DNA of 64,000 nucleotides from Brienomyrus brachyistius. Lineage: Eukaryota > Chordata > Actinopteri > Osteoglossiformes > Mormyridae. Position 1 is the first letter of the stretch. Each line of letters opens with the position of its first letter. Shown one piece after another: positions 43,876 through 55,450 of the stretch. The notes under the pieces are model-generated. The model made no database searches, had not been told where the DNA came from, and was given only the letters and a program-made list of their open reading frames with translations. The position numbers were made by a program, and so were the translations under genes. The stretch lies in contig NC_064542.1 of the NCBI RefSeq assembly GCF_023856365.1, positions 21,547,838 through 21,611,837 on the forward strand. The letters are read 5' to 3'.

Positions 43876-44415
43876 TACAGCAGCGAGACAAAACATTATT
43901 ACCCCTACGTGAAGCAAATTACATTGATCATGTAGTAAAAACAGTTAGTATCAAGGTCTAGGGTATATTAAACCGTAAGTTAACTTTTAGTACTCTGAAT
44001 GCAGAAGAAATGGGCAGGGATAAAGATCTGAGTGACTTTCACAAGGACCAAATCAATACGGGCAGATGACTGGGTCAGACCATCTCTGAAACAGTAAGAC
44101 TTGCGGGGGGCTCACTGTCAGCCGTGGTGAGAGCCTACCGAGAGTGATCTGAAGAGGGAAAAACCAGGAACCTCCAACAGGATACTGGGAGGTGAGAACT
44201 CGTCAATGTGAGACGTGTATGACGGCTATCCTGTCTGATACGAACCAACAGTAGGGGATACTGTGGCACGAATGGTAGATCATTTTAATGCTGATCATAG
44301 GAGTAATGTGTTACGGCACATGGGGCATCGTTATTTTATCTCATAAAAATGTGCCGCTGTCAACAGTATTTACATTCACACGGGGGTAGTCATAATGTTT
44401 TGGCTCATTGGTGTA
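43876..44415 (+). mobile_element. internally deleted Tc1/mariner element with transposase remnant
   Basis: The left end (from 43876) reads tacagcagcgagacaaaaca. The reverse complement of the right end reads tacaccaatgagccaaaaca and continues in similar cattat..cccc..cgtgaa words. Both outer ends are TA, as expected for this superfamily. On the + strand, 44010-44150 reads GRDKDLSDFHKD.., then a stop, then QTISETVRLAGGSLSAVVRA. This resembles the N-terminal DNA-binding helix-turn-helix of a Tc1-like transposase. The whole is 540 bp, far below the usual autonomous size, with in-frame stops, so it is dead. Confidence 0.8.
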
Positions 44416-45108
44416 TTAAGGAACTACGTTTAATAAAACGTCTTCCTTCTAGGGCTCTTCATATGCTACAACTTGTTTTTCACGGCACATCAAAGTACCT
44501 CCTTTAAACCCCCCCCCCATGCTATTCCTCAGGGAAACATCGCCCTAAACACACGGTGAAGTATGAAAGAAGAATATTGGGAGACTGTACCTTTAGGCGG
44601 CTATTCCAGTACCAAGGTCCCCTCAGTCAGCACTGGTGCCTTCATGATGAACTGGGAGGCTAAACCAGTTGCAGTCTAGCCAACAAGCTACTAACAAACC
44701 TGTTTTTGATTATTTCCTAGACTTCTGGTAGACTGATATTTCATTAAGCACCATAGTCTTTCACCATAGCGGTGATTTTTGAAATTGAGAACATTATACT
44801 TTACTTTCATCATTAGGGGGATTACATTACAATTACACTGGAATTACTAGTCTCATTCTTGCACTGCATGGGAGACACTGTAAATCTCTTTACCCTTATA
44901 ATCCTTTTGTACAGGTACATTTTTGGGCTAAGCAGAGCAGACCTAAGGTGTCAGAGTATGATCATGGTTATATAGGATAATGTGAGAAACAGTCAGGCTT
45001 ATCTCACAATTGTGGATAAGGTTTATTAGTCATCTTCCTTTGTTGGCCAAACAGAGAGTGTATTTTTCTATAGATTGTCTCATGGTCACTGTGCCATACT
45101 CACCTGTT
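44416..45108. other. apln 3' flank / 3' UTR region
   Basis: Sequence downstream of the apln stop in the direction of apln transcription. It probably includes 3' UTR; the end is uncertain. Confidence 0.4.
45022..45027 (-). terminator. apln: candidate apln polyadenylation signal
   Basis: The + strand tttatt is AATAAA on the minus strand, about 80 bp beyond the apln stop. Mammalian apelin mRNAs have a much longer 3' UTR, so this may be a minor site or unused. Confidence 0.3.
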
Positions 45109-45272
45109 CTAGAACGGCATGGGCCCTTTGTGCGAGAGGCGGGGCCGTGGGCGTCGTCTTCTCCACCCAGCTGCTCTGTGGCTTTGGGCAGCCCTGGCAG
45201 GGCTCTGTTGAACCAGCCTCCTCAAGTTGCCCACATCCACCCCCTTGCCCTGATCCACGGAGGCCATGGGTC
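45109..45272 (-). CDS. apln: apln second coding exon (propeptide and mature apelin)
   Basis: It begins PMASVDQGKGVDVGNLRRLV after the split Gly and ends in the bioactive RPRLSHKGPMPF followed by TAG (45109-45111). The propeptide part is variable between species, while the last 12 residues are invariant in vertebrates. Confidence 0.97.
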
Positions 45273-48200
45273 CTGCGGGTGAATAGCGTTTTTAATTTAG
45301 CTGTATGTTTGAATGAAGCAATTCAGTTCGAAATCTGAAAAGGCCTGAACATTGAACTTTTTTTTTTTTTTTTTCCGAGCCCTGTCCCCCTAACTGTTAC
45401 TTCACCTGCCACTGATTGCAGTGACCTTGCACATTGTGTCCGTGTCCTTCCTGAATAAGTCTTTTCATGCTAATACTTATGCTAAATTCATCGGCTGTCG
45501 CCGCACTTCTGTCTTTCGGGATTTCATCAGACTCGATGTTGTACTAATTCCCTATTCCTGGAGCAGATGGAGAAGTGAAACAAAGGTCCTGTGTCACCCT
45601 TCCTCGAGAGAGAGCAGATTTTTGATGCTCCAGAGGTGGAGGTGTGGCTCAGACTTCACTTGCTGCATATTCATTCATCTGCTACAGAAGGTCTAGCCAG
45701 CCATTTGTTTGTGTGCACTTGTGGGTTGTGTGCAGATGTTTTCCATCATCCGTCAGTGAGTGTGGTCTGACCCTCTAAGCTCTCCTTGTGTAACTTAGCG
45801 ACTTTGTCTGTATAACCAACTTCTCTGAGCTCAGTAGAGTCTGCGCTGCTTCCTCGCGATAATGTACACGTACTCTTGCCGGCTCTCGGTTTAAACTTGT
45901 ATCTATGAAACGTCAAAGTTACATGAATTGAAGAGTATGTTTGGTCTTGCATATCTCAAAGCTCAGTCTGAAGTAAATCCTGTCCAGTTTACTGAATCTG
46001 GGAAGGAACTTGTGCGAAAACCCTCTCTCACTGTTCATTCATGAGTCAGTATTTGCCAGTGGCAGATTGTATCTCCATGTGACATTGCATTTTACCGCTT
46101 AACAGATTGTTATTTAAGTCCTCTTTGAATTTTTTACGGTAGCTATTTTGGGGAAAAGTAGGTACAACGCAGGATCCATCCTGAGACAAATATATGGTGA
46201 ACAGCCTTGCATAGTCTGGTACATGTGCCCAAGGAGACCTGTTTTCGGTGGCCTTCGCAGTCATCGTTACCATGCGATCTCTGGATCTATCTCTGCCTTA
46301 ACCTCACACACCAGCCCCCAAGATGAAAAAGCCTTTCGTCTGGAAGTAGACATCCTTCACTGCAAGCCATATAAATACAAATGAAAACCTCGTACTTTGT
46401 GCATAACACCCTTGCAACCTCAGTATGCTCTTCATTTCAGTCGTTCCATTTTAACTCAACGAATTTCCAAAAAGTGTTTACATCCCAGTTTTTTTTATTT
46501 CAATTAAATTGCATGTTAATTACATGTAACCTCCGAAGCTCAGAAACGCTTTGTTGATGGAAAATTTTTACCTTTGCGACAGAGCACCTTTTCTACATTT
46601 AGCAAAATAATAATTCAGGGTGTTTCCCTTTGAGCTGTAATTATTATTATTATTATTATTTTTACTATTATAGCTCCGTGGCTGTAGCTTATTAGCTCAA
46701 AAAGAGGACTTTTTTCATGACATGGTCAGATTGTTACAATGAAATACATTTATTTATTTGTGTTACTTCTATACAAAACATTGACCTGTCACTTGATCCC
46801 CTTCACGAAACAAGCACCACCAAAACTTTTTTGTTTTTTTTTTTTAAAAAGAACTGCTGTTTCAATCCTCAGAAAAGGCATTTTACAGGGATTAAAGGAT
46901 TTTCCCTTAAATGGGAAGAATACTTCTGGTGGCTTTCAGACGAAAAAAAAAATGTTATTCAAATGGGTGTAAGAGTCACGTGGCTCTGAACCTACAAACA
47001 AATGTCACTGAAACTGCATTCTCAGCTCACTCTTTTCAATCCACTTGAAACTAAACTGTCTGAGGTGCGTTGGGGGACTTTTTAGAGAATTTTAACTTTG
47101 TCTTGCAAGACGAAGTCTAGGCAATCCACTGGCTAAGTTTGCAGTCTGAGTTGTGTTAAATAACTGTGGACGAAGGGATAAAGCAAGGCTTCCCAATGTT
47201 CAAGTTCCACTTAGGTTAATCTCCTTTTTGGAAGTGTGAACCATTTCTGTGAACTCTCAGATGAATTCTTTCATACTGGATAGTAGGCCGTTGGCGCCTG
47301 TTTCATTACGTTTTGAATTAAATAAGTCCTATATTGTTTTTAGAGAACTAATCCCTATGCCGTTTGAATTAAGGCCATTAATCTGCATTAGTCTGAATTT
47401 TTCCTGTTTTAACATGCAAAGATGTGAGCGTATTGATGGGTTGGCGATATGGAACAGCGCTGGCATCTAAAGCTTTTTGGAGTTTCACTTCCTGCAGCTG
47501 TTTGAAATTGATCCAGTGAGTCTCCCGTGGATGATTCCTTCACCCACCCACCCATTTCCAAATGGCTTCATCGGCAGGGGTATCTGGGCCCAGGACCTTG
47601 GTGTTGGGCCACATCGATGCCACGCCTATAAGCTACGGAGGGACAGAACGATGCATGTCTCATTCCCCCCAGGATCTTACCTGGGCCTTTCACAAGTCAG
47701 TCCCAGTTTGTTCCACATCAGAGAGCCGCATGCTACAAGTTTAGCACAGCAGCGAAGGACTCGCATCTCCTAAGAGATCTACTCCTTGCCCTCAATTAAT
47801 GTCTGTGACCTGTGATAAAGTTGATAGTATCGTGAGATTTTATTTTTGGGGGAAACCAACTATCTTGGCATTTGGACCAATTGCCTTTCACAGCTGTCCT
47901 AGAATCCAAGTGGTATTGAGTAGCAGTCAGTTTGCTTCAGAGTATCCTAAGGGCAAGCCACATATTGACGTGATTACACATTAATGCGTGTCTGTCGCTC
48001 ACCATTCCACAAAAGAATGAACACCACCTATTAGGCGTTAATTGATGCCAGTATCAGCGGGTCCTGCTCAGAGTTGTGTTTCAGCTGCCCCCTCCGTCTC
48101 CTCAACTGCCTCATTAGCAAAGGCAAAATCAAACAATTAAATCGAGTTTTTCATGAAGTCCCGGATCTTAGGACATTGCTATCAGTATTTAAATGGGAAT

Positions 48201-51200
48201 ATGCTGTTCTCTGCACTACCAAGAGTGCTGATCACACTTATCGTTTTAATTAAGTGGGAATCTCTGGAATATTTTGGGAATTATACATGCTGGTTGTATT
48301 CGCTGCTTTGAATGAAAAGAGCTTGGGATAAGAAGGCCGTCGTGTCCCTAGCCAGACAGCCTCTGGACAAATGATGAATGGCCGAGTCTTTACAGACTAA
48401 TCCCTGGCTCTGCCTCGGTGTGATTCTCAGGTGCAACACATTATCTTTGGCCTTTTTTTTCCTTCTTCATCAGGCTCTCCCTCTTCTTCATGAGAGCAAT
48501 TTTGAATTACCAGGAGTCATGGACTAAGTAAGAGGGTGGGAGTCAGAGGTCGGGGGTAGGGGTGATGGGATGCCTGCAGGCTCCGAGTTTGTGGTGTGGC
48601 GGCACACCATGGTAAATGGTCGTGTCTGTTAAGTGCACAAGCAGGGTGAGGTTTCAAGCAAGAGGCCTGGAGGATTGTGGGAAACGGGAATGCAAGTTGC
48701 CTGGGGAAAGCACACAGGGCCATGTGGGGGCTGAATCCAGCTCTGATCCCTTCGTTTGCTTGATGGAGCCAGTAAGTTATCCCTGTGCTCAGATCTTAAT
48801 CCAGACACAGGGAAAGAACCTGACTTCTACCTCGATATCCACCTCGAATATAAAGATGGCCATTATTAATAGTTTCCTTACACTGACATCTTCACACTAA
48901 CACTTTTATTTCCTATGCTTTTAGTCCAGTTATGAAAGATGAGAGCCAATATACTTATCGATTTGCTTTCAAGCTTCACAGAACGTTTGGGAAACATTGT
49001 TTCTCAGCCGGCATCTCTGCCACCCTTCCAGCCCCTAGCAAAGCAGAAGATTAGTACCAGAGATGTGGGAAACCGTCGGTGTGTGCAGCACACGAGCAGC
49101 TGTCATGCTGGGAGTAAAAGCATGGCACTGCAGCTGGGGGGTGGCGGTCACCATAGTAAGATGAGGCCTGCCGCGCTGGAACTTCCTGCGTAACCGGATA
49201 TGATGCTCTCTGGCTCCTCTCCCCTGTCCCATGGCTGTGTCTGTCTGTGTCTATTAATGAGGAACAGCATCGTGTCAAAGGTGTGTGGGGGAAGTTGTTA
49301 TATTTAGTGTTTCCCTGTTAGTGTAACCCCACAAAATGCAATTACGTGTATATTTATTTTGGTTTTATATATATATATATATATATTCATATTATTTTTA
49401 TATAGCACCAGTCCCAACAGGAATCCTAAAAATACAGGAAAGATGTAGCATGTATATTATAAGTATGCTTGATTGTAAGCATCTAACACCCATAGGTTTT
49501 TTAAATAAAATGTCTGTATGCTCTTGTTACAGGCCTTTAAAAAAGACTCTGTGTCACCACTCAGCCCTCATTCTAGCAAGTGGCGTTTAGAAGCCGAAGT
49601 TGTTCACTGCAGTCCGCTTGAGTACGGCGTGGCACATGACATGTCTGGTGATTTGTGTGTGTGTGTGTTTCTACATAGATTGGTGTAGTTTCATACTCTG
49701 GACCTGAGGACGCGGAAGAGAGTCCTCCTGCCTTCCCAGCAAGCTGAATTGATCTGCACTTCTATTTGGAAACGCTCCGTTTTTCGATGCCAGAGTCGGC
49801 ACTGCTTACCGCATGCCTACCGCCGTTTCAGGGCCTTGGCATAGACTGGTACCAACCTCTTGTGGACTTTCAGACCACGTTTCCATGGCAGCAGCCGTGA
49901 AAGGCACTCAGTCAGGAACAAAAAAGAATGACGTTGTCAGTTATAATGGATCAGGTTTTCCAATTTGCAGATTTCAGCGCCCCAGCTTTGAATGGGAGAT
50001 TAGCCTTGGCTGTATTTTAACTCCTTCCTTTAGGTCACTGGGCTGGGCCTGCCCCAACCCAGCCTCTTGTTGTTGTGCTGGGGATGGGCGTGTTTTACTG
50101 ATTTCCTGGCCCTGTTTCATATGCAGCATTGTGTTGTGCCGATAAAGCAGGGCTTGTGGGGGGAATAATAGTCAGCTTTGTGTGTACCAACTCCACAGAG
50201 GAAAGGAAAGTGCATGAAAGAGTGGTCCCCACCGTCCCAGATTGGACTAACCCTAACCCTAACCCCTAACCCTCAGTCCCCTACACCCCCTTCAAGTCTT
50301 CGCTGCAAATTGTACCTGAATCTCTTACTCCATGGTGAGGAAACAACAGTTTAGAAAAACAAGCTCAGCTGCAATAGCACCTCAAGATCTATGTTTTCCT
50401 CACTGAACTCTGCCTTTTGAGCTCCTGGTACAGGTGAACCTGAGAATTCACTCTTCGTAAATTGTGTTCTGTGTGAAGTTTGTCTTTAGGAGCTTGAAAA
50501 GATGGGGGGTTTTAACATCTAGTGGGTGCCAAAAGGCTGCTTCATGTTTACTCCTGATACAGGGGTCAGGATAATTGAATCTTGTCTGAGGCGCCTGTTT
50601 GCTGACTCACTTGCACACTCTCAAGCATTTCCCTTCCTTGTAAAATAATCCAGGATTTGGAAATCCACATAAAGTGCCTTTAAATGTACAATGTCTTTGA
50701 CAATTAGGCTCAAAACTTTCAGGTAATGATCGATATTGTGCTGCAGGGTTAAGTGCAAACATGTAATTCTAAATCTTAAATACCCATTGGATGCTTGTCA
50801 CAGAAAGTAGGTTAATAGAGGAATGAATGTGTCCCAGTTTATGCTATGTTTTAAGAAACGCATTTACGGATTTGTGTATATTGTGTATGCTGCGTTGCGT
50901 ATGTGACCAACTCTTTAAATTGAGTAATTATTGAGTAAACTGTTTGACTTTTGTAACTACGTATTTATGAATTACATTTGTTGCTTTTACTAGCCAGAAA
51001 TTATAAAGCTTTTTGGGGCAAATGTGAATGAAATGTTTTTAGTAGATTCAATGCAGATATGCTGGAATGCTATGTAAAAATTTTTGGTCTTCTGTGGGCT
51101 TAAATTTTCAAAACCCACATTCCTATCGGCCAGTACAGGAGTAAGGCATTCATTTCATTTCTCTGTTTCCGAGTATACAGAGCAGAGCCATTCTGTGTCA

Positions 51201-54200
51201 TTCCTGCCATAGGGAAAGGGACAATTCAGATGTTTGTCCAGTATAGATACTCCTGCTCGTCACTACAATGTGGTTTATAATATAGACATTGAGTCCTTGA
51301 AGTAACCGGAAGAGGACAAATTAACCATGAAAGGATTTGACAGCAAAAACAACCACAACGACTGGAAGAAAGCATACATTTGCAAACTCATCATGAAATG
51401 TTTCTGTTCTGTAGCCTTGGAGCCCCTCCGGGGAAATGGGCTATTTGCTCGTTTCCATTTTCTCACATTTCAATTTCCCCACTCTCATCATCGTCAGACG
51501 GTCCACTTAGATTTGAGGTTTTTTTTGTTCTTGCTGAGAACAATCTGGCGAAGACTAAGAGGTGCCCGAGTTTTGGGATTTCCCACTCACATCTTGGTTT
51601 CCCAAGTCACCCCCCAGTGCTACGGCAAACTGTGCCTGTACCTGGCACTGGGGGGGCTACATAAAATAACATTTTTATGCAGTGAACCTACTTGGGCTGT
51701 TGAGGCAAGTGAATGAGGTTTAGAAAAACCTATCGTCAAATTATATATTTTGATATGCCATATATTTTTAAATTGACTGTGAAAGTAATTAAAGTACAAT
51801 CACTCCGTGAGTGAAAATATTTATACAGCAGTAAGGCCAGCTGTTAATAAAAATGTCCATTTGGATGGAATCGGATTGGCCATAACTGTATACATGTCCT
51901 GCGTTTTGTTGAAGAGGAGAGTGATAAATCATTTTAATATTGGATCCAGGTGGGAACACCAAGGCATTTGTGATGTCTGGCTTTAATTAAGCTTCTGTGA
52001 ATGAGGAAGGACAATGAGTAAAGTGCTTGGGACAGCGAAACAAGACCAGGAAGTAGGGCTAGGTGTTGTAATCTTACTCCAGCTTGACCAGAGTAAGACC
52101 ACCAGCTGTGAACTTTACGACTTTTTAATATTTTATCTGTTGCTCTCTTTATCTGTTGCATTCTCTGCCACTGAATGCCTGGAGGACATACGCCTGCCTG
52201 TCATCTCCATTTCCTTTTCTCCTTCTTCTCCCATCTCTGTCTATCATCTCCTGTATAATACATGGGGCCCAGCTGGCCCATGTGATTTATTCAATATCCT
52301 AACTGATACCAATTTACCACAGCAGTCACACATTCCAGAACATTCACCAGGCTGCTTGTTGTGATTATGTACAATATCAGCAATAGCAACAAGTATCATG
52401 TTAATAATTATATCTGTTGCTTCCCCGTCTTGCTTGGTGAAAAGCCAGTCTTAAAGTATTCCATCCATCCACCATCTGACACTTTATACTGGTCGGGATA
52501 ACTGGGAGCCTGGATTGTAGGCAGCACAGGACACATGGTCCTGGACAGGGTGTCAGTCATAAATATCACCCTTTATTAAATTGATGGAATATTCACCCAC
52601 TGACCTATTAACAGACTGGCAAACCTTGGTTCTCTCCTTCCAGCTGGCTATACCTGGAGCTCCAGCACATTTTTATTTGCATGTAGGTGTGTGTGGGGGA
52701 TTAAGAAGGCAGGGAGGGGATAGAAGAGTGGCATGGTATCACCCAGAAGACACCTCCCTCCCCAGGCCATATAACAGCCGAAGAGTTTTACCTCCCCGCC
52801 CCTGTAATCACGGCTTGGAACTCCGACATTGGCGATATGATATATGTTTCCTGTGTGCAGTTAGCACTCGGCCTGCTGCTGCCACTTCGCCCTTTGTGAA
52901 AGGAAACACTGTGTGGCTGTCGTTGTTTAATGAGCCCCAGATCTACATTGCCAGCCTCCTTCTGTCCCTCAGTGCACCTGTACACGTCTCGGAGTGATAC
53001 CCCAGTCAAGGATGCGGCTTTGTTGTATGTTGATGTCACTGGAGGATAAGTTGCTTCTCAATTAAGCGCACAGACAGGTACATACGCATACATCACTCTG
53101 CCTCATAGACAACAACAGAGTTCCGAGCTCTCTCTCTGTCTCACACATCTCACCTGCTCATTTGTGACTGGAGTGAGGACTCGGCCCAGCAGCTAAAATT
53201 AGATTATCTCAGGGGCTCTTTGAGCGTGTGAGCGTCTGCATGACTGTTTGTGTGTGTGTGTGCGTGTGTGTGCCTCTCAGTGTTAGAATGTGTGTGTGTC
53301 TTTGTGTGTGCGTGCGTGCGCACGAATGAGTGTGTGTGTTGTTTTCCTGCTCTGAAACTGGGCGCTCGGGGATATGCTCTGCGTTTCCTTGGCTCTGAAC
53401 AGGCAGGTTGTAGCTAAGAGGGACTCCAGGTTGAGGGGATAATCATTTTCACGTTCGAAGACGTCGGGGTTTAAGAACTCTACCATTAATGGATTTCAAA
53501 GCTGCGGTCTGCAGAATTAGCTAGATGCTAATCGTTTAATGCGTTCGATCAGCTGATGTTTGGAATAGAGTAAACAGTGACAATTCTGAGATCGCTGCTG
53601 TTTTTTTTTTTGACTGCGTAAATGCCGCTCAGAACCCCGACGACACGTTTGCATGGGCGGCTGTCGCCTGTTGCACTTCGTCTCCACCCTCCATGGAGCC
53701 TGTGCTCCCATCTCTGGAGCACTGAGGCCGGGCACACTCACACTCACACGCATGCACGCACATACACACTCGCACGCATGCACGCAAACAGGACTGAAAT
53801 AGCTCTCGACTCCCTGTAAACTCTCAGCGAACTGGAAAAGCGTTTGTCTCGGAGATAAAAGGACTACACGCCTGCTGCGTACTTCAGCAAATGCCGCCTC
53901 TCCCAACCCCCCCTGGCCCCCCCCCCACCAACCACCACCCCCCAGCACTGGCAGGCAGCCGTTTCCCGCGACAGTGCACCATCCATGCTCTTGCCTCTCG
54001 GGCAGACGCGAGCTTCCTCGACAACGTAACAGGCAACGGACGCCCCCCGCTGCATGCTAAGCTCCCCGTAGCTCAGAGCTGACACTTTGTCACATTTCAG
54101 CTGTAACGCAGCGCGTGGGGGGCGGGGCAGGGTGGGGATGCTCGCTAGCACGGAACATGTGCATTGAAACGCGCAGTGCTCTGTGGAAAAGGACACCGTA

Positions 54201-55224
54201 ATGCAGGCTAATCATTTCCTGTTTGTTCATGTATGGAGATAAAAATAGCCCCCGTATTGGGAATGCGTTTTGAAGCATGGGTACCAGGAAATGCTGTACA
54301 TCCCAGCTTGATAGCTGACACACGATGGAGAATCGTCGCCACACACACACTCTATCACACACAAACAGAGACAGCAGCACTTGCTACACAATGGCTGTTC
54401 ACAAACGGGTGCCAGTCTTTGTAGATTTAGGGATTTACAACAGTGAGCTCCGATGCTGTTTTTTACACTAAACTGTTACCTGCATGGAATCTGCAGGATG
54501 CCTGGTAGCCTGCCCTCGTATTTTATCTAGTTACACTGACACTGCCTCATGAATTGCCCCCCTGCCTTCCGTATAATTGCTTCTTGCATTTTTAAAATGC
54601 TCAGGAATACATTTTATTCCCAAGTCTTACGTGAAATCAAGTCTCATAGCTGCAGTACCAATAGATTTTAGCAAAAGAATGCAACTGAATCTCCGTTTCA
54701 GCCTTAATAAATGTACAATCCTTAAACTCTACTAATCATTATCACAGTATTACATACAATAATACAATATTCAGATAAGTCTTGGTAATCTCAGGGTTGG
54801 CTGTACTAATACTTATACATCGCACAGAAGACATAATTAAATGGTGACACTCAAAGCCACGTTGTTTTCCATCTCATACAAACGGCATCTCCAGTCTTAC
54901 ACAAGTTGAGCGATTTCAGCGTTCCGCAAAATCAAAGTTCAGCGAGAAACAACAACAGTAACAGCCACTGCACTGCAGCAGACAGCGAAGGCCAGGTGGT
55001 CGTCCAGCTCAGGTAGGAGCGTAGAGGGCTAACGCCAGGGAACCTGTCAACAATGAGCCCCAGCCGGAACCCGGAGCCGCAACGTGGGCTCAGAAAATGC
55101 ACCGGGGGGGAAGGAGGCCAGAAGCCAGCTGCCCAGTCGCCTCTCCCCAGGACTTACCAGCACCGCCAGAAGACAGGAGAGACAGCAGCAGCATGAGCAC
55201 CAGCGTCAGAATCTTCACATTCAT
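45109..55224 (-). CDS. apln: apln, apelin prepropeptide (two coding exons)
   Basis: Apelin is a secreted peptide ligand of the G-protein-coupled receptor APLNR, acting in cardiovascular development and fluid balance. Exon 55158-55224 encodes the start Met and signal peptide MNVKILTLVLMLLLSLLSS. Exon 45109-45272 encodes the rest, ending AGWRRRRPRPRLSHKGPMPF and TAG. The joined frame is 76 residues, close to the usual 77. The start MNVKILTLV and the whole 20-residue end match what I recall of zebrafish apelin. The donor gtaagt and acceptor cccgcag are canonical and the split Gly codon joins correctly. The Arg-rich run before the end provides furin-type processing sites. The residue opening the 13-residue form is Pro, where mammals have Gln. 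The gene converges on ocrl. Confidence 0.97.
49367..49386. repeat. (TA)n microsatellite
   Basis: An AT-dinucleotide run inside the apln intron. Confidence 0.9.
50247..50273. repeat. short interstitial telomere-like repeat
   Basis: About four copies of ccctaa, one with an extra C (ctaaccctaaccctaacccc.), followed by ..taaccct. It is too short to suggest a chromosome fusion. Confidence 0.85.
53246..53338. repeat. (TG)n-rich tract
   Basis: Interrupted tgtgtg runs within the apln intron. Confidence 0.9.
55158..55224 (-). CDS. apln: apln first coding exon (signal peptide)
   Basis: It encodes 22 codons plus one base: a hydrophobic signal sequence with Lys at position 4, ending SSGGA before the split Gly. 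The ATG context is gcagaaATG with a purine at -3. The frame stays open upstream through a CT-rich repeat, but the conserved fish start is this Met. Confidence 0.95.
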
Positions 55225-55265
55225 TTCTGCTCTCCCCTCCGGCTCCTGTTTAGTCGCTAGCTGAT

Positions 55266-55450
55266 ATGCTGTAGTGGTGTGTGTACGGGAGGGAGGGAGA
55301 GAGGGAGGGAAGGAGAGGGAGAGAGCGAGACTGAGCGAGCGAGAGAGGGAGAGAGGGAGTGTTTGCTCCTCAGTGTCACTGTGTGTGTGTGTGTGTCTGT
55401 GCCTCCCTGCATCTGTGGTTGGCTTTTGGTGTGTGTATGTGTGTGTAATC
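55266..55450 (-). promoter_or_regulatory. apln: CT-rich apln 5' UTR / promoter-proximal repeat
   Basis: In the apln direction this is a pyrimidine-rich run of ctctc, cccctc and (ac)n words directly upstream of the start codon. GA/CT tracts are common near vertebrate promoters. The transcription start is not determined. The tract contains no stop in the apelin frame, leaving a 76-codon open extension from an upstream ATG at 55452. Confidence 0.45.

Larger units (their letters stand above)
45273..55157 (-). other. apln: apln intron 1, about 9.9 kb
   Basis: No coding exon is recognised inside. Open frames such as 49813-50145, 51327-51716 and 52581-52997 have no recognised family or splice support. 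The intron holds simple repeats, a short telomere-like tract and a T-run near 45359-45374. Confidence 0.75.

Noticed and set aside
45010..45338. Plus-strand open frames of about 90 codons
   Set aside because: They are the antisense shadow of apln exon 2.
50247..50273. Telomere or chromosome-fusion scar
   Set aside because: Only about four units are present, which is common by slippage.
51327..52997. Open frames of 129, 116 and 138 codons in the apln intron
   Set aside because: No recognised domain or conserved motif, and no consistent exon structure.
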